From an uncultured bacterium (GTDB taxonomy: Bacteria; Verrucomicrobiota; Kiritimatiellia; RFP12; UBA1067), in the NCBI GenBank assembly GCA_902801025.1, contig CADCGZ010000012.1:37175-101174 (forward strand): a stretch of 64,000 bases of DNA, in the 5' to 3' direction. Shown piece after piece: positions 25,601 through 34,078 of this stretch (positions are counted from its first letter, which is position 1; each line of letters opens with the position of its first letter). A model generated the notes under the pieces. That model saw nothing but the letters and a program-made list of their open reading frames with translations. It was not told where the DNA came from and made no database searches. The position numbers and the translations under genes are program-made.

Positions 25601-27189
25601 CTGTCTCCCTTCCTTTGTACGTATGTGGGCGCAAGTGCGTCGTGGATGCGACGATAGCACGTGAAAAGGTGGTCATACTTGACCGCTGCCGCAGGATCGG
25701 GCTCGATGGTGCGGTCGATGTGCAGGCATTTTGCGACAGCTGCCTTCACGTCGGGGAAAACGCCGATTCCAGTTCCTGCCAGGAGGCACGAGCCAAAGCT
25801 CGCGTCGCCCGGCTGGGGCACAGATACCGGACGATTGAAAACATTTGCGACAATCTCGCTCCAGAGCGGCGACCTTGCGCCGCCGCCGATCAGGAAGATG
25901 CGCTTCACTGGAAGCTTCATCTCCTCAAGCGTTCGGTAGCAGTCCCTTAGCGAAAACGCGACGCCTTCCATCAGCGCGCGCGCGAAGTCGCCCCTGGCCG
26001 ACGAGATCGACACGCCCGTGAACGAGGCGCGCAAGTTCGAGTCCCAGTAGGGGCACCGTTCGCCCTGGAGATAGGGATGGAAAAAGACGCCGTTCGCGCC
26101 GATTGGCGATTTTGCTGCTTCTGCGTCGATTAAGCCATACAAATTCCCCGTTCCCACCCCTGCTAGGGCATCGCCTTCGGCGACTCGCTTCGCTCGGGGG
26201 ATACGTTCCCCATTCCCCGACTCGACCGCCATAGCCTTGGCGTCGGCGGTTCCCCATTCCCCGTAAAACGTGTCGCGGAACCACCGCATGCAGAGCGCGG
26301 CGGCGTTCGTCGCCGAGACCGAGTACCACATGCCGGGCACGATGTGCGAGTAGGTGAGCGTCTTCGGATGTGGATGCGCAGCGGCCGTCATGGCGTTGAC
26401 GTTACCCGCCGTCGCGAGCTTAAGAATGAGGTCCCCCGGCTCAACTGCACCCGCACCGTAGTCCTCGACCGCGCTATCGGACGAACCGCAAACGACGGGC
26501 AGACCTTCTGGAAGGCCCGTGAACTCCGCCGCCAGGCGCGTTACATGCCCCGCGACGTCCGTCGGCTCGATAAAGCGCGGGAGCTTCTCAAGCGACAGCC
26601 CGGCAAGCTCCACGAGTTCCCTATCCCAGTCACCCTTCGCCATGTCGAAGAAGAGCGTGCCCTGCGCCTCGATGCGGTCGGTCGCAGCCTCGCCCGTGAG
26701 CAGGTAGCGCACATAGTCCTTGACGAAAAGGACATTGCTCGTGCGCTCAAGCGAGTCTGGCTCGTTTGCCTTAAGCCACATCATCTGCGGAAGCGTCCAT
26801 GTCGGCGCAGGCATCTGGTAGCAAGTAGAGAAGATCTTCTCTCCCCAGCCCGCCTTCAGCGCCTCGCACTCCGCGGTCGCGCGCTGGTCCGTCCACATGA
26901 TCGTGCGGCGAACTGGACGGAACTCCGCGTCCAACAGCACGGCGTTGTGGGTCGAGCCGTCGAGCGCACAGGCAACAATGGACTTGAGGTCCACGCCTTT
27001 CGCGGCAAGTTTCTTCAGGGACTCAGCCAACGCATTCCACCAGTCAGATGGCTCCTGCTCGCTCCACCCGGGGTGGTCGTGATAGGTCTCGAACTCGGTC
27101 GACGCTTCGCCGATGAATGAGCCGGCCTCGTCGATTACCGTCACCTTGCACCCGCCGGTGCCGTAGTCTATACCCAAAAGTAGCTTCAT
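25597..27189 (-). CDS. FGGY-family carbohydrate kinase (xylulokinase / fuculokinase-like)
   Basis: 530 residues. N-terminal GIDYGTGGCKVTVID phosphate-1 motif, VACALDGSTHN, TIMWTDQRA, the FGGY stretch GVAFSLRDCYRTLEEM, and the adenosine motif IFLIGGGARSPLW. It phosphorylates a ketose or polyol in the cytoplasm. Residues around 310-340 (VESGNGERIPRAKRVAEGDA) have no counterpart in normal kinases and are encoded by palindrome-rich DNA (26141-26263), which looks like a repeat insertion tolerated in frame. Upstream AGGA; the gene follows the GH2 gene after a 106-bp spacer with a dispersed repeat. Confidence 0.86.
   Translation of the reverse strand: MKLLLGIDYGTGGCKVTVIDEAGSFIGEASTEFETYHDHPGWSEQEPSDWWNALAESLKKLAAKGVDLKSIVACALDGSTHNAVLLDAEFRPVRRTIMWTDQRATAECEALKAGWGEKIFSTCYQMPAPTWTLPQMMWLKANEPDSLERTSNVLFVKDYVRYLLTGEAATDRIEAQGTLFFDMAKGDWDRELVELAGLSLEKLPRFIEPTDVAGHVTRLAAEFTGLPEGLPVVCGSSDSAVEDYGAGAVEPGDLILKLATAGNVNAMTAAAHPHPKTLTYSHIVPGMWYSVSATNAAALCMRWFRDTFYGEWGTADAKAMAVESGNGERIPRAKRVAEGDALAGVGTGNLYGLIDAEAAKSPIGANGVFFHPYLQGERCPYWDSNLRASFTGVSISSARGDFARALMEGVAFSLRDCYRTLEEMKLPVKRIFLIGGGARSPLWSEIVANVFNRPVSVPQPGDASFGSCLLAGTGIGVFPDVKAAVAKCLHIDRTIEPDPAAAVKYDHLFTCYRRIHDALAPTYVQRKGDR
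26141..26263. repeat. palindromic repeat insertion inside the FGGY kinase gene
   Basis: GTTCCCCATTCCCCG occurs at 26205-26219 and 26249-26263, and a truncated form sits near 26141. Between them are hairpins CCCT/AGGG, CGCC-TTC-GGCG (26172-26182) and a CGAGCGAAGCGAG run. This is intergenic-type repeat sequence translated as part of the kinase. Confidence 0.6.
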
Positions 27190-27232
27190 TATTTTATTTT
27201 CCTCGGCATGATCTTACCCTAAACCCGTTTTT

Positions 27233-27270
27233 CTCTGCGCACTTTGCGTCTCTGCGCCTCTGCGTTAAAA
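27233..27270 (-). repeat. dispersed CGCAGAG repeat, copy 1
   Basis: Minus strand reads TTTTAACGCAGAGGCGCAGAG followed by further CGCAGAG-type heptamers. One of four related intergenic copies (others at 31247, 35179 and 51974). Confidence 0.75.
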
Positions 27271-27295
27271 TTTGAATTGATGTATTATATTGAGT

Positions 27296-29023
27296 TCACT
27301 TCTTTAGGTTGAAGTACTTGCGAACGGTCTCCGCCGAAAGCTTCGGACGGCGCAGACGGTCGAATACGCCTGCAATCGACCCTCCGAACATCGCGGAGAC
27401 GGCGTTGCCACCAAACCGCTCGCGCGTCCGCCCATCGTTCAGCTGCCAGATCGAGAACCCGACGATGTCAGGATTCGCCCACAGCGTCTCGAAGACGTTG
27501 GTCAGGTATTCGTTCTGGAACTCCTCCGTGTTCGGCGATGCGTATTCGCCGCGCCGCCCGAATTCAGCGCCGCAACCCGTCTCGGAAACCATGATGGGCT
27601 TGTCGGGGTAGCGTGCGCGGAACTTCGCGACTATGCCGTCGAACTTGCCTTTCACCAAATCCTCTAGCCCCTTTTCCGTGCCGGGCTGCATCGGTATGAC
27701 CCCTGGATAGGCGTTGAACGAAACGACGTCCATGTTGGTGCAGCAGATGTCCCTGTCCGTGATGTTGCAGGCAAACGTCACGAGCCGTCCCGAATTCTCG
27801 GCGCGTATCGTCTCCGCAAGCTTGTCGACGAGCGCCTTGCATTCCTTCTTGTCGCTCGCGCACTCGTTGAGGAATCCGTAGATGATGACGGACGGATGGT
27901 TGAAGCTCGCCCGAACCATGTCGCGCGTCTCCTTCACCTGCATCTCGCAGAACTCCGCGTCCTTCAGCTCGCTCGGCGGGAAGTTGTTGTTCACGTATCC
28001 CTGACCATTGCCCCAGCCAAGAGACTCCTCCCATACGAGAACGCCGTTTTCGTCGCAGAGGTCGAGGAAGCGTTCGCACTGCTGGTAGTGCGCGCCGCGG
28101 ATGAAGTTTCCGCCGAGCGCCTTTAGGCGCTGTATGTCCTGAAGCATGAGCGCTTCGCCCGTGGCCGCGCCGTTGAGCCAGTCGGACTCGTGGCGATTGA
28201 AGCCCTTGAGGAAAAGCTCCTTGCCGTTGAGGTAGATCTTGCGGTCCTTCGCCTCGATCTGGCGGATGCCAAAGCGAGTTGAAAGGTTGAAAGGTTGAGA
28301 GGTTGAAAGGTTGATGGAAACCTTGTGAAGCGCGGGCGACTCTGGAGACCAGAGGCGGAAGCCGGGAACGGTGCTTGTAACTCGACCGTTGCTCAATTTG
28401 GCATTGACCACCTCTCCGCCGTCAAATGCAAGCGTCACCGCGGAATCGCCGCCATTCTCAATTTCAATCTCGACCTTTCCTGTCTTGTAGTCGAGCGTAC
28501 GGACAAAGACCTTCGGCTCGCGCTCCACAAGCTTCACGCCGTGGTAGAAGCCGCCGTAGAAGTAGAAGTCGTAGTACGGACGCGCCAGCTTCACGCGAGG
28601 CCACGAAAGGATGTTGTCGACCGCCGCGAAAACCGTGTGCTCGCCAGCCGAGAGAGGTCCGACCGGAATCTCGAGCCGCGCGTACGGATACGGATGAAGT
28701 CCCAAGTCCTTGCCGTCCATCTCGAACTTCGCCCTGACGCCCATTCCGTCCACGACGAGAACCGCGTCCTTCATCGGCTTCGCGAGCGTGAAGACGCGTC
28801 GGTAGAGCCCTGTGCCGCGCTTCATGTACCACTTCGGCATCATGTCGTAGCACGCAGGAACAGGAATTACGTCGGTCGCGGCGAACTCAACCGTCGCCAC
28901 AGATTCGAGTGGCTTTCCCTCCTCAAAGCGGAATTCCCAGCTTCCGTCGAGAGACAGCGACTCGGCCGCCATGCCGCACACAGCGGCCATCCCAGCGAAC
29001 AACGACAAAATACAAGATTTCAT
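27296..29023 (-). CDS. secreted GH2-family glycoside hydrolase (beta-glucuronidase-like fold)
   Basis: 575 residues. Signal peptide, N-terminal sugar-binding jelly roll (LDGSWEFRF), immunoglobulin-like domain, then a TIM barrel. The acid/base motif NHPSVIIYGFLNECAS lies near residues 366-381 and the nucleophile is in MVSETGCGAEFG. The order and length match beta-glucuronidase, but the Asn-x-Lys motif that recognises the glucuronate carboxylate is absent in the last loop (SIAGVFDRLRRPK follows), so another beta-glycosidase activity is more likely. Residues ~243-258 (SINLSTSQPFNLSTR) are encoded by five octamer repeats inserted into the gene. Confidence 0.82.
   Translation of the reverse strand: MKSCILSLFAGMAAVCGMAAESLSLDGSWEFRFEEGKPLESVATVEFAATDVIPVPACYDMMPKWYMKRGTGLYRRVFTLAKPMKDAVLVVDGMGVRAKFEMDGKDLGLHPYPYARLEIPVGPLSAGEHTVFAAVDNILSWPRVKLARPYYDFYFYGGFYHGVKLVEREPKVFVRTLDYKTGKVEIEIENGGDSAVTLAFDGGEVVNAKLSNGRVTSTVPGFRLWSPESPALHKVSINLSTSQPFNLSTRFGIRQIEAKDRKIYLNGKELFLKGFNRHESDWLNGAATGEALMLQDIQRLKALGGNFIRGAHYQQCERFLDLCDENGVLVWEESLGWGNGQGYVNNNFPPSELKDAEFCEMQVKETRDMVRASFNHPSVIIYGFLNECASDKKECKALVDKLAETIRAENSGRLVTFACNITDRDICCTNMDVVSFNAYPGVIPMQPGTEKGLEDLVKGKFDGIVAKFRARYPDKPIMVSETGCGAEFGRRGEYASPNTEEFQNEYLTNVFETLWANPDIVGFSIWQLNDGRTRERFGGNAVSAMFGGSIAGVFDRLRRPKLSAETVRKYFNLKK
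28278..28317 (+). repeat. octamer repeat GTTGAAAG x5 inside the GH2 gene
   Basis: GTTG starts at 28278, 28286, 28294, 28302 and 28310, a perfect 8-bp period. It is the reverse complement of the octamer array at 57365-57428. Because 8 is not a multiple of 3 the peptide is not itself periodic, yet the frame stays open. Confidence 0.85.
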
Positions 29024-29041
29024 TTCTTTAGACTTTGCGCT

Positions 29042-29839
29042 TCACGCCTTCTTAACCCAGGCGTGCGCCGGATCCATCGACGAGATGAGCCCGCGGCCCT
29101 GTGCGCCGGCCATCGTCCAGAGGTAATACATCTGGTAGCCAGGTGCGCCGACGAGAGGATGGTAACCCTCCGCAATCGCGACGGTGTCGTAGTTCTGAAC
29201 GCGATACGCCTCATTCAAGGAGCCATCGGGCTTGTAGACGCTCTGGAACCCGAAGCCCTGCGGCGGATCGAAGAGGTAGAAGTAAGTCTCCTCCATGTCA
29301 AGCTCGGCGGGCGGGTTGTTCACGTCGTGGCGATGCGACGGATAGCCCGACCAGTTGCCGGACGGGATCATCCCCTCGCCGATGTAGAAGTGCTCGGAGT
29401 CGAACTTCTCGTCGAGGATGATTTCCGAAGTGCGCGTCCAGTTGCCCTTGCCGAGCGCGATGTGCCGAGTGTCATCGGGTTTGATGAGCGTCGGCTTCGC
29501 CGTGTCGCGCGTGACGGGAGAGCCGTTGTACGCGAGCTCGACGTCCGACAGCGCGGTGATCACGTACTTCGTGCGGCGCGGGAGATACAGGCAGTGGGGC
29601 TTTCCGGTGAACGGCGACTTGCGCCCGTCCGTCACATCGAACGACCACCCGTCGCCCTTCGCGGCGAAGTTGCCGCCCATGAGTACGAACGCGACTTCCG
29701 TCTCGCCCGTGTCGCCTTCGTAGACGCCTCCCTTCGCGAGCTTCAGAAGCCCGAACTTCGTGAGCTTCATTCCATACTCACCAACGTCAAAAATTTTGTT
29801 GTAGCCATCCTGCGGCTTCAGCGCGATCTTTAGGTTCAT
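29042..29839 (-). CDS. iolB: IolB-family isomerase (5-deoxy-glucuronate isomerase-like)
   Basis: 265 residues, bicupin. The C-terminal metal site is clear: PSHRHDVNNPPAELDMEETY, GFGFQSVY, then GYHPLVGAPGYQMYYLW and a terminal DPAHAWV. IolB converts 5-deoxy-glucuronate to 2-deoxy-5-keto-gluconate in inositol breakdown, which IolC (PfkB) and IolJ (class II aldolase) then process. A PfkB kinase and a class II aldolase occur in this locus, but iolG, iolE and iolD are not in the window, so another sugar acid is possible. AAAGGAG precedes the ATG. Gap to the isomerase upstream 13 bp, to GH2 18 bp. Confidence 0.8.
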   Translation of the reverse strand: MNLKIALKPQDGYNKIFDVGEYGMKLTKFGLLKLAKGGVYEGDTGETEVAFVLMGGNFAAKGDGWSFDVTDGRKSPFTGKPHCLYLPRRTKYVITALSDVELAYNGSPVTRDTAKPTLIKPDDTRHIALGKGNWTRTSEIILDEKFDSEHFYIGEGMIPSGNWSGYPSHRHDVNNPPAELDMEETYFYLFDPPQGFGFQSVYKPDGSLNEAYRVQNYDTVAIAEGYHPLVGAPGYQMYYLWTMAGAQGRGLISSMDPAHAWVKKA

Positions 29840-29852
29840 TTTTCTCCTTTCA

Positions 29853-31217
29853 CTATTTCACTAAATGCATCTCGATGTTCATGTTGCGGCAGAAGGCGGT
29901 GAGCTCGTCAACGCGGTCGCCGTACATGAGCGCATAGTGGTGCTCCCAACCGTTCTCCATAACCTCGCGGCGGACCGCCTCGCAGCCCGCGTCGAACTTG
30001 ACGTTGAGCGGAGTGCCGCGCACGAAAAGATCGGTGTCGATTCCCGTGCCGGGGCAGACGAGCATCCGGAAGCCCCTTCCGTCGCGCGTCTCGCCGAGGC
30101 GCGCCAGCGTGACGCGTCCGGGCTTTAGCGGGAACTCTCCCGTGCAGCCCTTCACTCCGCCTCCTTCGACGGTCGCGGAGCAGTGGAGCTCCGGCGTGCA
30201 GCCGGGCTTGGCGAGCCCGCAAGGAGCCGCGCCGCAGTGCCAGACAGTCCCGTGGTCGCCTTCGCAGATGATCAAGTCGCAGAAGAACGGAAGCTCGCCG
30301 GAGATTATCTGTCCGATGCGCATCATGACCGCGCCGTACACATCGCCTTCGCACGCAGTGAGGTAGCCGTGGTTCGTAAGGTGGCCAAGCGTAGAACAGA
30401 CAGCGATTCCGTAGAACTCGCTCAAGATCACCTCCGGCCAGCAGCGCATCGCGAACGTGTCGACGAAGAACTTCTCCTTGAGCTTCATCACGGCGGCGAT
30501 GAGACGGGCCGACTTCTCCTTCTGATCACCGCTAGGAGCGTCCGCCGAAGGCGTCTTCAGGTCTTCGTCGATGATGGCAATCCCCTTTGCGACCTCGTCG
30601 GCGGTGAGGTTCTTCGCGACGGTGAAGAGCTCGTGCTCAGTGATGATCTTGACCTCGGGCCCGAGCGTGCGGCGGAGCATCATCTCGTCCACGCAGCTCG
30701 TGAAGAAGCCGGGGACGCGTCCGCCGATAAGTCCGATGCGCATCCTGCCGAGCGCCTTCATCGCCTGCGCGACGCGGATCTGCTTCATGAGCTGCGTTTC
30801 CGCTTCCTTTGTCCCCGCCTGGGCGTGGACGTAGAAGTACGGGATGCCGAGCCGCCACATGTGGTGGGCGTTCATGTTCGCCGCGCAGAACGAGTTGTTC
30901 TGGAGGCGCCCGCCCTTCGGATCGGGCTCCGGCTGCGACCAGAGGAGGATCGGCACCTTGAGCCGCTGCGCGAACATAGGCGGAACGACGCCGAGCGAGA
31001 ACGTGAGGAAGTGCGCGACGATGAGGTCGGGACGGTCCTTCTCCCACTGGTCGAGGACCTCGATTGCCTCGCCTTCGAGCGCGAGCATGTGGTCGGGCGC
31101 GATCACCTCGACGTCGGGTAGCGTCTTGAGGAACGCGATTGCGTTTGCGCGCGCGGCCTCGAGAGTGTCGTTCGTCCAGTTGACTTTGCTGAGCGGTAGG
31201 TATCCAATCTTGAACAT
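29853..31217 (-). CDS. L-fucose/L-arabinose isomerase-family protein
   Basis: 454 residues with the FucI/AraA fold: an N-terminal Rossmann-like part (VAHFLTFSLGVVPPMFAQRLKVPILLWSQPEP), a middle domain (IGLIGGRVPGFF), and a C-terminal metal-binding region (ACEGDVYGAVMMRIG, IICEGDHGTVWHCG, ELHC). These enzymes interconvert aldoses and ketoses in the cytoplasm. It is more divergent than true FucI, so the substrate is not assigned. AAGGA precedes the ATG. It is the second gene of the PfkB operon, separated from pfkB by two short dispersed repeats. Confidence 0.75.
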   Translation of the reverse strand: MFKIGYLPLSKVNWTNDTLEAARANAIAFLKTLPDVEVIAPDHMLALEGEAIEVLDQWEKDRPDLIVAHFLTFSLGVVPPMFAQRLKVPILLWSQPEPDPKGGRLQNNSFCAANMNAHHMWRLGIPYFYVHAQAGTKEAETQLMKQIRVAQAMKALGRMRIGLIGGRVPGFFTSCVDEMMLRRTLGPEVKIITEHELFTVAKNLTADEVAKGIAIIDEDLKTPSADAPSGDQKEKSARLIAAVMKLKEKFFVDTFAMRCWPEVILSEFYGIAVCSTLGHLTNHGYLTACEGDVYGAVMMRIGQIISGELPFFCDLIICEGDHGTVWHCGAAPCGLAKPGCTPELHCSATVEGGGVKGCTGEFPLKPGRVTLARLGETRDGRGFRMLVCPGTGIDTDLFVRGTPLNVKFDAGCEAVRREVMENGWEHHYALMYGDRVDELTAFCRNMNIEMHLVK

Positions 31218-31246
31218 TGCTAAGTTCCTTTTTTGATATTTAAAGT

Positions 31247-31277
31247 TTTTAACGCAGAGGCGCAGAGACGCGGAGAG
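31247..31277 (+). repeat. dispersed CGCAGAG repeat, copy 2
   Basis: TTTTAACGCAGAGGCGCAGAG followed by ACGCGGAGAG, joined directly to the 9-mer array at 31278. Confidence 0.75.
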
Positions 31278-31304
31278 CTCTACACGTTCTACATGTTCTA
31301 CACG
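31278..31304 (-). repeat. 9-bp tandem repeat CRTGTAGAA x3
   Basis: Minus-strand units CGTGTAGAA, CATGTAGAA and CGTGTAGAG with perfect 9-bp period, the same family as 315-341. Confidence 0.75.
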
Positions 31305-31305
31305 G

Positions 31306-32223
31306 TTAGACCTCTTTATGATTTATTAGAAATTCCTCCACTTCGGGGCGGGTGGGTGCGGACGGCGGGCGCCCGGAGAGCCCACGGCACTTGATCGCCG
31401 AGACCGCCGCGCCAAAGCGCTGGCATTCGAGAAGATCATGCGTCTCAAGCCAGCGGACGGCGAACCCTGTATGGAAGAGATCGCCGCATCCCGTCGTGTC
31501 GACGACTTTCTCGACCTTGAACGCAGGGCACTTCACGAAATCCTTGCCGTCAAACGCCATCGACCCACGAACGCCCATCGTCGCGCCGCAGACCTTCGGG
31601 CGGTACTTTGCGTAAACCTGCCTCACCGCCTCCTCGGCGTCCTTCAAGCCAGTGAGCTTTAGGATGAACTCCTCCGAGCAGATAAGCAAATCGGCAAGCG
31701 GCAAAAGTTCCACCATGCCATCACGATGGGTGCCTGCGTCGTACATGACAGTGACGCCCGCCTCGCGCGCGACCTTCGCCGCGGCAATCGCGCCGCCCGC
31801 GTTGTGTCCGTCGAGATGGAGCACCTTCGCGGCGGCGATCCTCTCGGCGTCTATCTCGTCCGCCGTCAGCTCGTCCAGCCCCTCGCGCGTCCACGCGCAA
31901 GACCTGGCGCCAGTCTTCTCCTCGATCCAAAGGTACGCAATCGCGCTCGTCGCGCCCTTCCTGATCTTCACCATCGAAGTGTCGACGTTCTGCTTCGCAA
32001 AATCGTCGAGGATCATGCGACCGTCCGCATCGTCGCCGACGGTTCCGACGAACGCCGCGCGCATTCCAAGCGCCGCGGCGCCCGCCGTTGAGTTCGCGGC
32101 AGGTCCGCCGCCCATGATCGCATGCGAGAGCATCCTCACCTTCGTGTCCATCGGAATGAACGGCAGCACCGCGAGGTGGTCGTTCGAACAAAAGCCGAGG
32201 CCGATGTAATCCGCATCTTTCAT
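31306..32223 (-). CDS. PfkB-family sugar kinase
   Basis: 305 residues. N-terminal GGGPAANSTAGAAALG (~38-53), middle GTVGDDADGRMI, and the C-terminal PfkB signature DTTGCGDLFHTGF (~248-260) with the catalytic Asp. Ribokinase/IolC-like enzymes phosphorylate a sugar or sugar acid. First gene of a six-gene operon and divergent from a DeoR regulator. The ATG at 32223 has no ribosome site and lies seven bases after TGGTATAAT, so the message is probably leaderless; an open frame further upstream would cross that promoter. Confidence 0.85.
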   Translation of the reverse strand: MKDADYIGLGFCSNDHLAVLPFIPMDTKVRMLSHAIMGGGPAANSTAGAAALGMRAAFVGTVGDDADGRMILDDFAKQNVDTSMVKIRKGATSAIAYLWIEEKTGARSCAWTREGLDELTADEIDAERIAAAKVLHLDGHNAGGAIAAAKVAREAGVTVMYDAGTHRDGMVELLPLADLLICSEEFILKLTGLKDAEEAVRQVYAKYRPKVCGATMGVRGSMAFDGKDFVKCPAFKVEKVVDTTGCGDLFHTGFAVRWLETHDLLECQRFGAAVSAIKCRGLSGRPPSAPTRPEVEEFLINHKEV

Positions 32224-32230
32224 CACAGCA

Positions 32231-32239
32231 ATTATACCA
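32231..32239 (-). promoter_or_regulatory. leaderless promoter TGGTATAAT-N7-ATG of the sugar operon
   Basis: Extended -10 on the minus strand seven bases before the PfkB start at 32223. A direct repeat unit ATGAGAG lies just upstream at 32248. Confidence 0.7.
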
Positions 32240-32247
32240 CAAACACC

Positions 32248-32297
32248 ATGAGAGTGGCGAGTGGTCCCCTGAAACGAGATGAGAAAACATGAGAAAT
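32248..32297 (+). promoter_or_regulatory. candidate DeoR operator: ATGAGA direct repeats
   Basis: ATGAGAG at 32248, ATGAGAAA at 32279 and ATGAGAAA at 32289. Spacings of 31 and 10 bp place all three on one face of the helix between two divergent promoters. DeoR proteins commonly bind direct repeats; a similar 10-bp-spaced pair lies at 23966/23976. Confidence 0.5.
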
Positions 32298-32299
32298 AT

Positions 32300-32307
32300 G
32301 GTAAACT
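32300..32307 (+). promoter_or_regulatory. leaderless promoter TGGTAAACT-N7-ATG of the DeoR gene
   Basis: TGG then TAAACT (32302-32307), seven bases, then the ATG at 32315; no ribosome site. This is the only plus-strand example of the leaderless arrangement. Confidence 0.55.
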
Positions 32308-32314
32308 ATCCCGC

Positions 32315-33043
32315 ATGGACAACCTACGCATACGCAAGATAATCAACTTCGCGAAAGAACGCAAGTCGTGCTCTATCGCCGAACTCATGGAGGAGTTTGG
32401 CGTAAGTTCCGCGACAATACACCGCGACATAGAGCTTCTCGCAAAGCGCGACGCCATAGAGCGCGTCCGTGGCGGCATAATCTACAACGACGCGCCGAAC
32501 GCCCGCGCAACTTCTGCAAACTACCAGGAACGCGTCGTCGCGAGGCGCGCGGAGAAAATCGCGGCGGCACGACGGGCGCTCGCTCTTGTGGAAGAGGGAG
32601 ACATCGTGTTCCTCGACTCGTCAACGACCGTCTACGAGCTTGCGCTACTTTTGGTGCAAAGCAAGTTCGACCACCTGACCGTAATCACAAACGCGATTCC
32701 GGTGATGCATCTCTTCAGGAAGTTTCCGCCGCACTGGTCGATGATCGGGCTCGGGGGAAACTTCGACCCGCAGCTCAACTCAATCCTCGGCGCCGCGGCG
32801 CTCGAGCATCTGTCGCACTTCAATGTCACGAAGGCGTTCGTCTCGGCCTTCGGGCTCGACGACAAGACGGCCACAACAAACCACGAGCAGCAGGCCGAGA
32901 TACTGCGCAGAGTGCTCGATGCCGCAGACAAGCGCTATCTAATCATCGACCACACGAAGATAGGGCGAAAGGGAATCTACCGCATCGCCGCCCGCGGCGG
33001 ATTCGACGCGATCCTGACGGACAGGGCAAAGGACAGTCGATAA
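32315..33043 (+). CDS. DeoR-family transcriptional regulator
   Basis: 242 residues. N-terminal HTH (CSIAELMEEFGVSSATIHRDIELL, ~19-42) followed by the DeoR signature RVRGGII, then the sugar-phosphate-sensing domain (VFLDSSTTVYELALLL, VITNAIPVMHLF, GLDDKTAT, LIIDHTKIGRKG). Such proteins repress sugar operons and are relieved by a phosphorylated intermediate, probably the product of one of the adjacent kinases. Divergent from the PfkB operon. Its TAA stop is the first three bases of the palindromic element 33041-33133. Confidence 0.88.
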   Translation: MDNLRIRKIINFAKERKSCSIAELMEEFGVSSATIHRDIELLAKRDAIERVRGGIIYNDAPNARATSANYQERVVARRAEKIAAARRALALVEEGDIVFLDSSTTVYELALLLVQSKFDHLTVITNAIPVMHLFRKFPPHWSMIGLGGNFDPQLNSILGAAALEHLSHFNVTKAFVSAFGLDDKTATTNHEQQAEILRRVLDAADKRYLIIDHTKIGRKGIYRIAARGGFDAILTDRAKDSR

Positions 33044-33133
33044 TCGCGGCAGCGTCCGAATGCTCCTCCTCGGGGACCCTCGGCGAATACGCCGTATCCC
33101 CTCGCTCGGACATTCGCTCCGCCGCCACGATTA
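33041..33133. repeat. palindromic element, copy 1 (supplies both stop codons)
   Basis: The ends TAATCG...CGATTA extend as imperfect inverted arms (33041-33062 with 33111-33133) around a core containing ATACG-CCGTAT. The first three bases are the DeoR stop and the last three (complement) the fcl stop. The core is about 90% identical, in reverse orientation, to 38091-38174, but the arms are different sequences that still pair. Confidence 0.8.
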
Positions 33134-34078
33134 GACGCGGACGCGGCCTGAGGCAACCTCGGCGCGGTATTCGTCGACGGTGCGGCGAAGGCCGGCGGCA
33201 AGGTCAATCTTCGGCGCCCAGCCGAGCTTGCGGATGAGCCGCGTGTCGCAGAGCTTCCTCGGGGTGCCGTCGGGCTTCGTGCGATCCCACTCGATGAACG
33301 CCTGGGAGCCCGTCGCCTCCTTCACCATATCCGCAAGCTGGCGTATCGTCACTTCGCGGCCAGAGCCGACGTTTACGAGGTCTGGCGGGTTCTCCATCTC
33401 AAGGAGGAAGAGACACGCCGACGCGAGATCGTCCACGTGCAAGAACTCGCGAAGAGGCGAACCCGATCCCCAGAGCGTTACCTTCTGGTTGCCGTTGACG
33501 CGAGCCGTCTCGAACTTGCGTATCATCGTCGGAAGAACATGCCCATGCTCCGTGTCGTAGTTGTCGCCTGGCCCGTAGAGATTCGTCGGCATGAGGGAAT
33601 GGTAGACAAGCCCCCTTTCGCGGCGCAGGAACTCGCAGAGCTTAAGCCCCGAGATCTTCGCGAGCGCATAGCCCTCGTTCGTCTTCTCGAGCTCCGAGGT
33701 GAGAAGCGCCGACTCGGGGATCGGCTGCGGCGCCATGCGCGGGTAGATGCACGTCGAGCCGAGGAAAAGAAGCCGCTTAACGCCAGTCTCGGCAGCGGAC
33801 CAGACGGTGTTCAGCGCGATAAGCTCGTTCTCGTAGAGAAACTGCGAATTCGCCGCGCTGTTCGCGCCGATGCCGCCGACACGCGCCGCCGCGATTATGG
33901 CGACGTCTGGCTTCTCCGCTTCGTAGAACGAGCGGACAGCAGCCGGATCGAGGAGATCGAGCTCGGAATGTGTGCGCATGACGATGTTCTCGAAGCCCGC
34001 CGCCTTCAGCGCGCGGACGCACGCCGAGCCCACCATGCCGCGATGTCCCGCGACGTAAATCTTGTCGGTCTTAAGCAT
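33131..34078 (-). CDS. fcl: GDP-L-fucose synthase
   Basis: 315 residues, NADPH-dependent epimerase/reductase. Rossmann motif [11 protein letters not shown], catalytic GSTCIYP and the YALAK motif (Tyr and Lys of the SDR triad), then [10 protein letters not shown] and the fucose-synthase stretch [11 protein letters not shown]. It converts GDP-4-keto-6-deoxymannose to GDP-L-fucose for surface glycans. The start at 34078 overlaps the gmd stop by 8 bp (AAGGATGCTTAAG), so the two are coupled. Confidence 0.92.
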   Translation of the reverse strand: MLKTDKIYVAGHRGMVGSACVRALKAAGFENIVMRTHSELDLLDPAAVRSFYEAEKPDVAIIAAARVGGIGANSAANSQFLYENELIALNTVWSAAETGVKRLLFLGSTCIYPRMAPQPIPESALLTSELEKTNEGYALAKISGLKLCEFLRRERGLVYHSLMPTNLYGPGDNYDTEHGHVLPTMIRKFETARVNGNQKVTLWGSGSPLREFLHVDDLASACLFLLEMENPPDLVNVGSGREVTIRQLADMVKEATGSQAFIEWDRTKPDGTPRKLCDTRLIRKLGWAPKIDLAAGLRRTVDEYRAEVASGRVRV

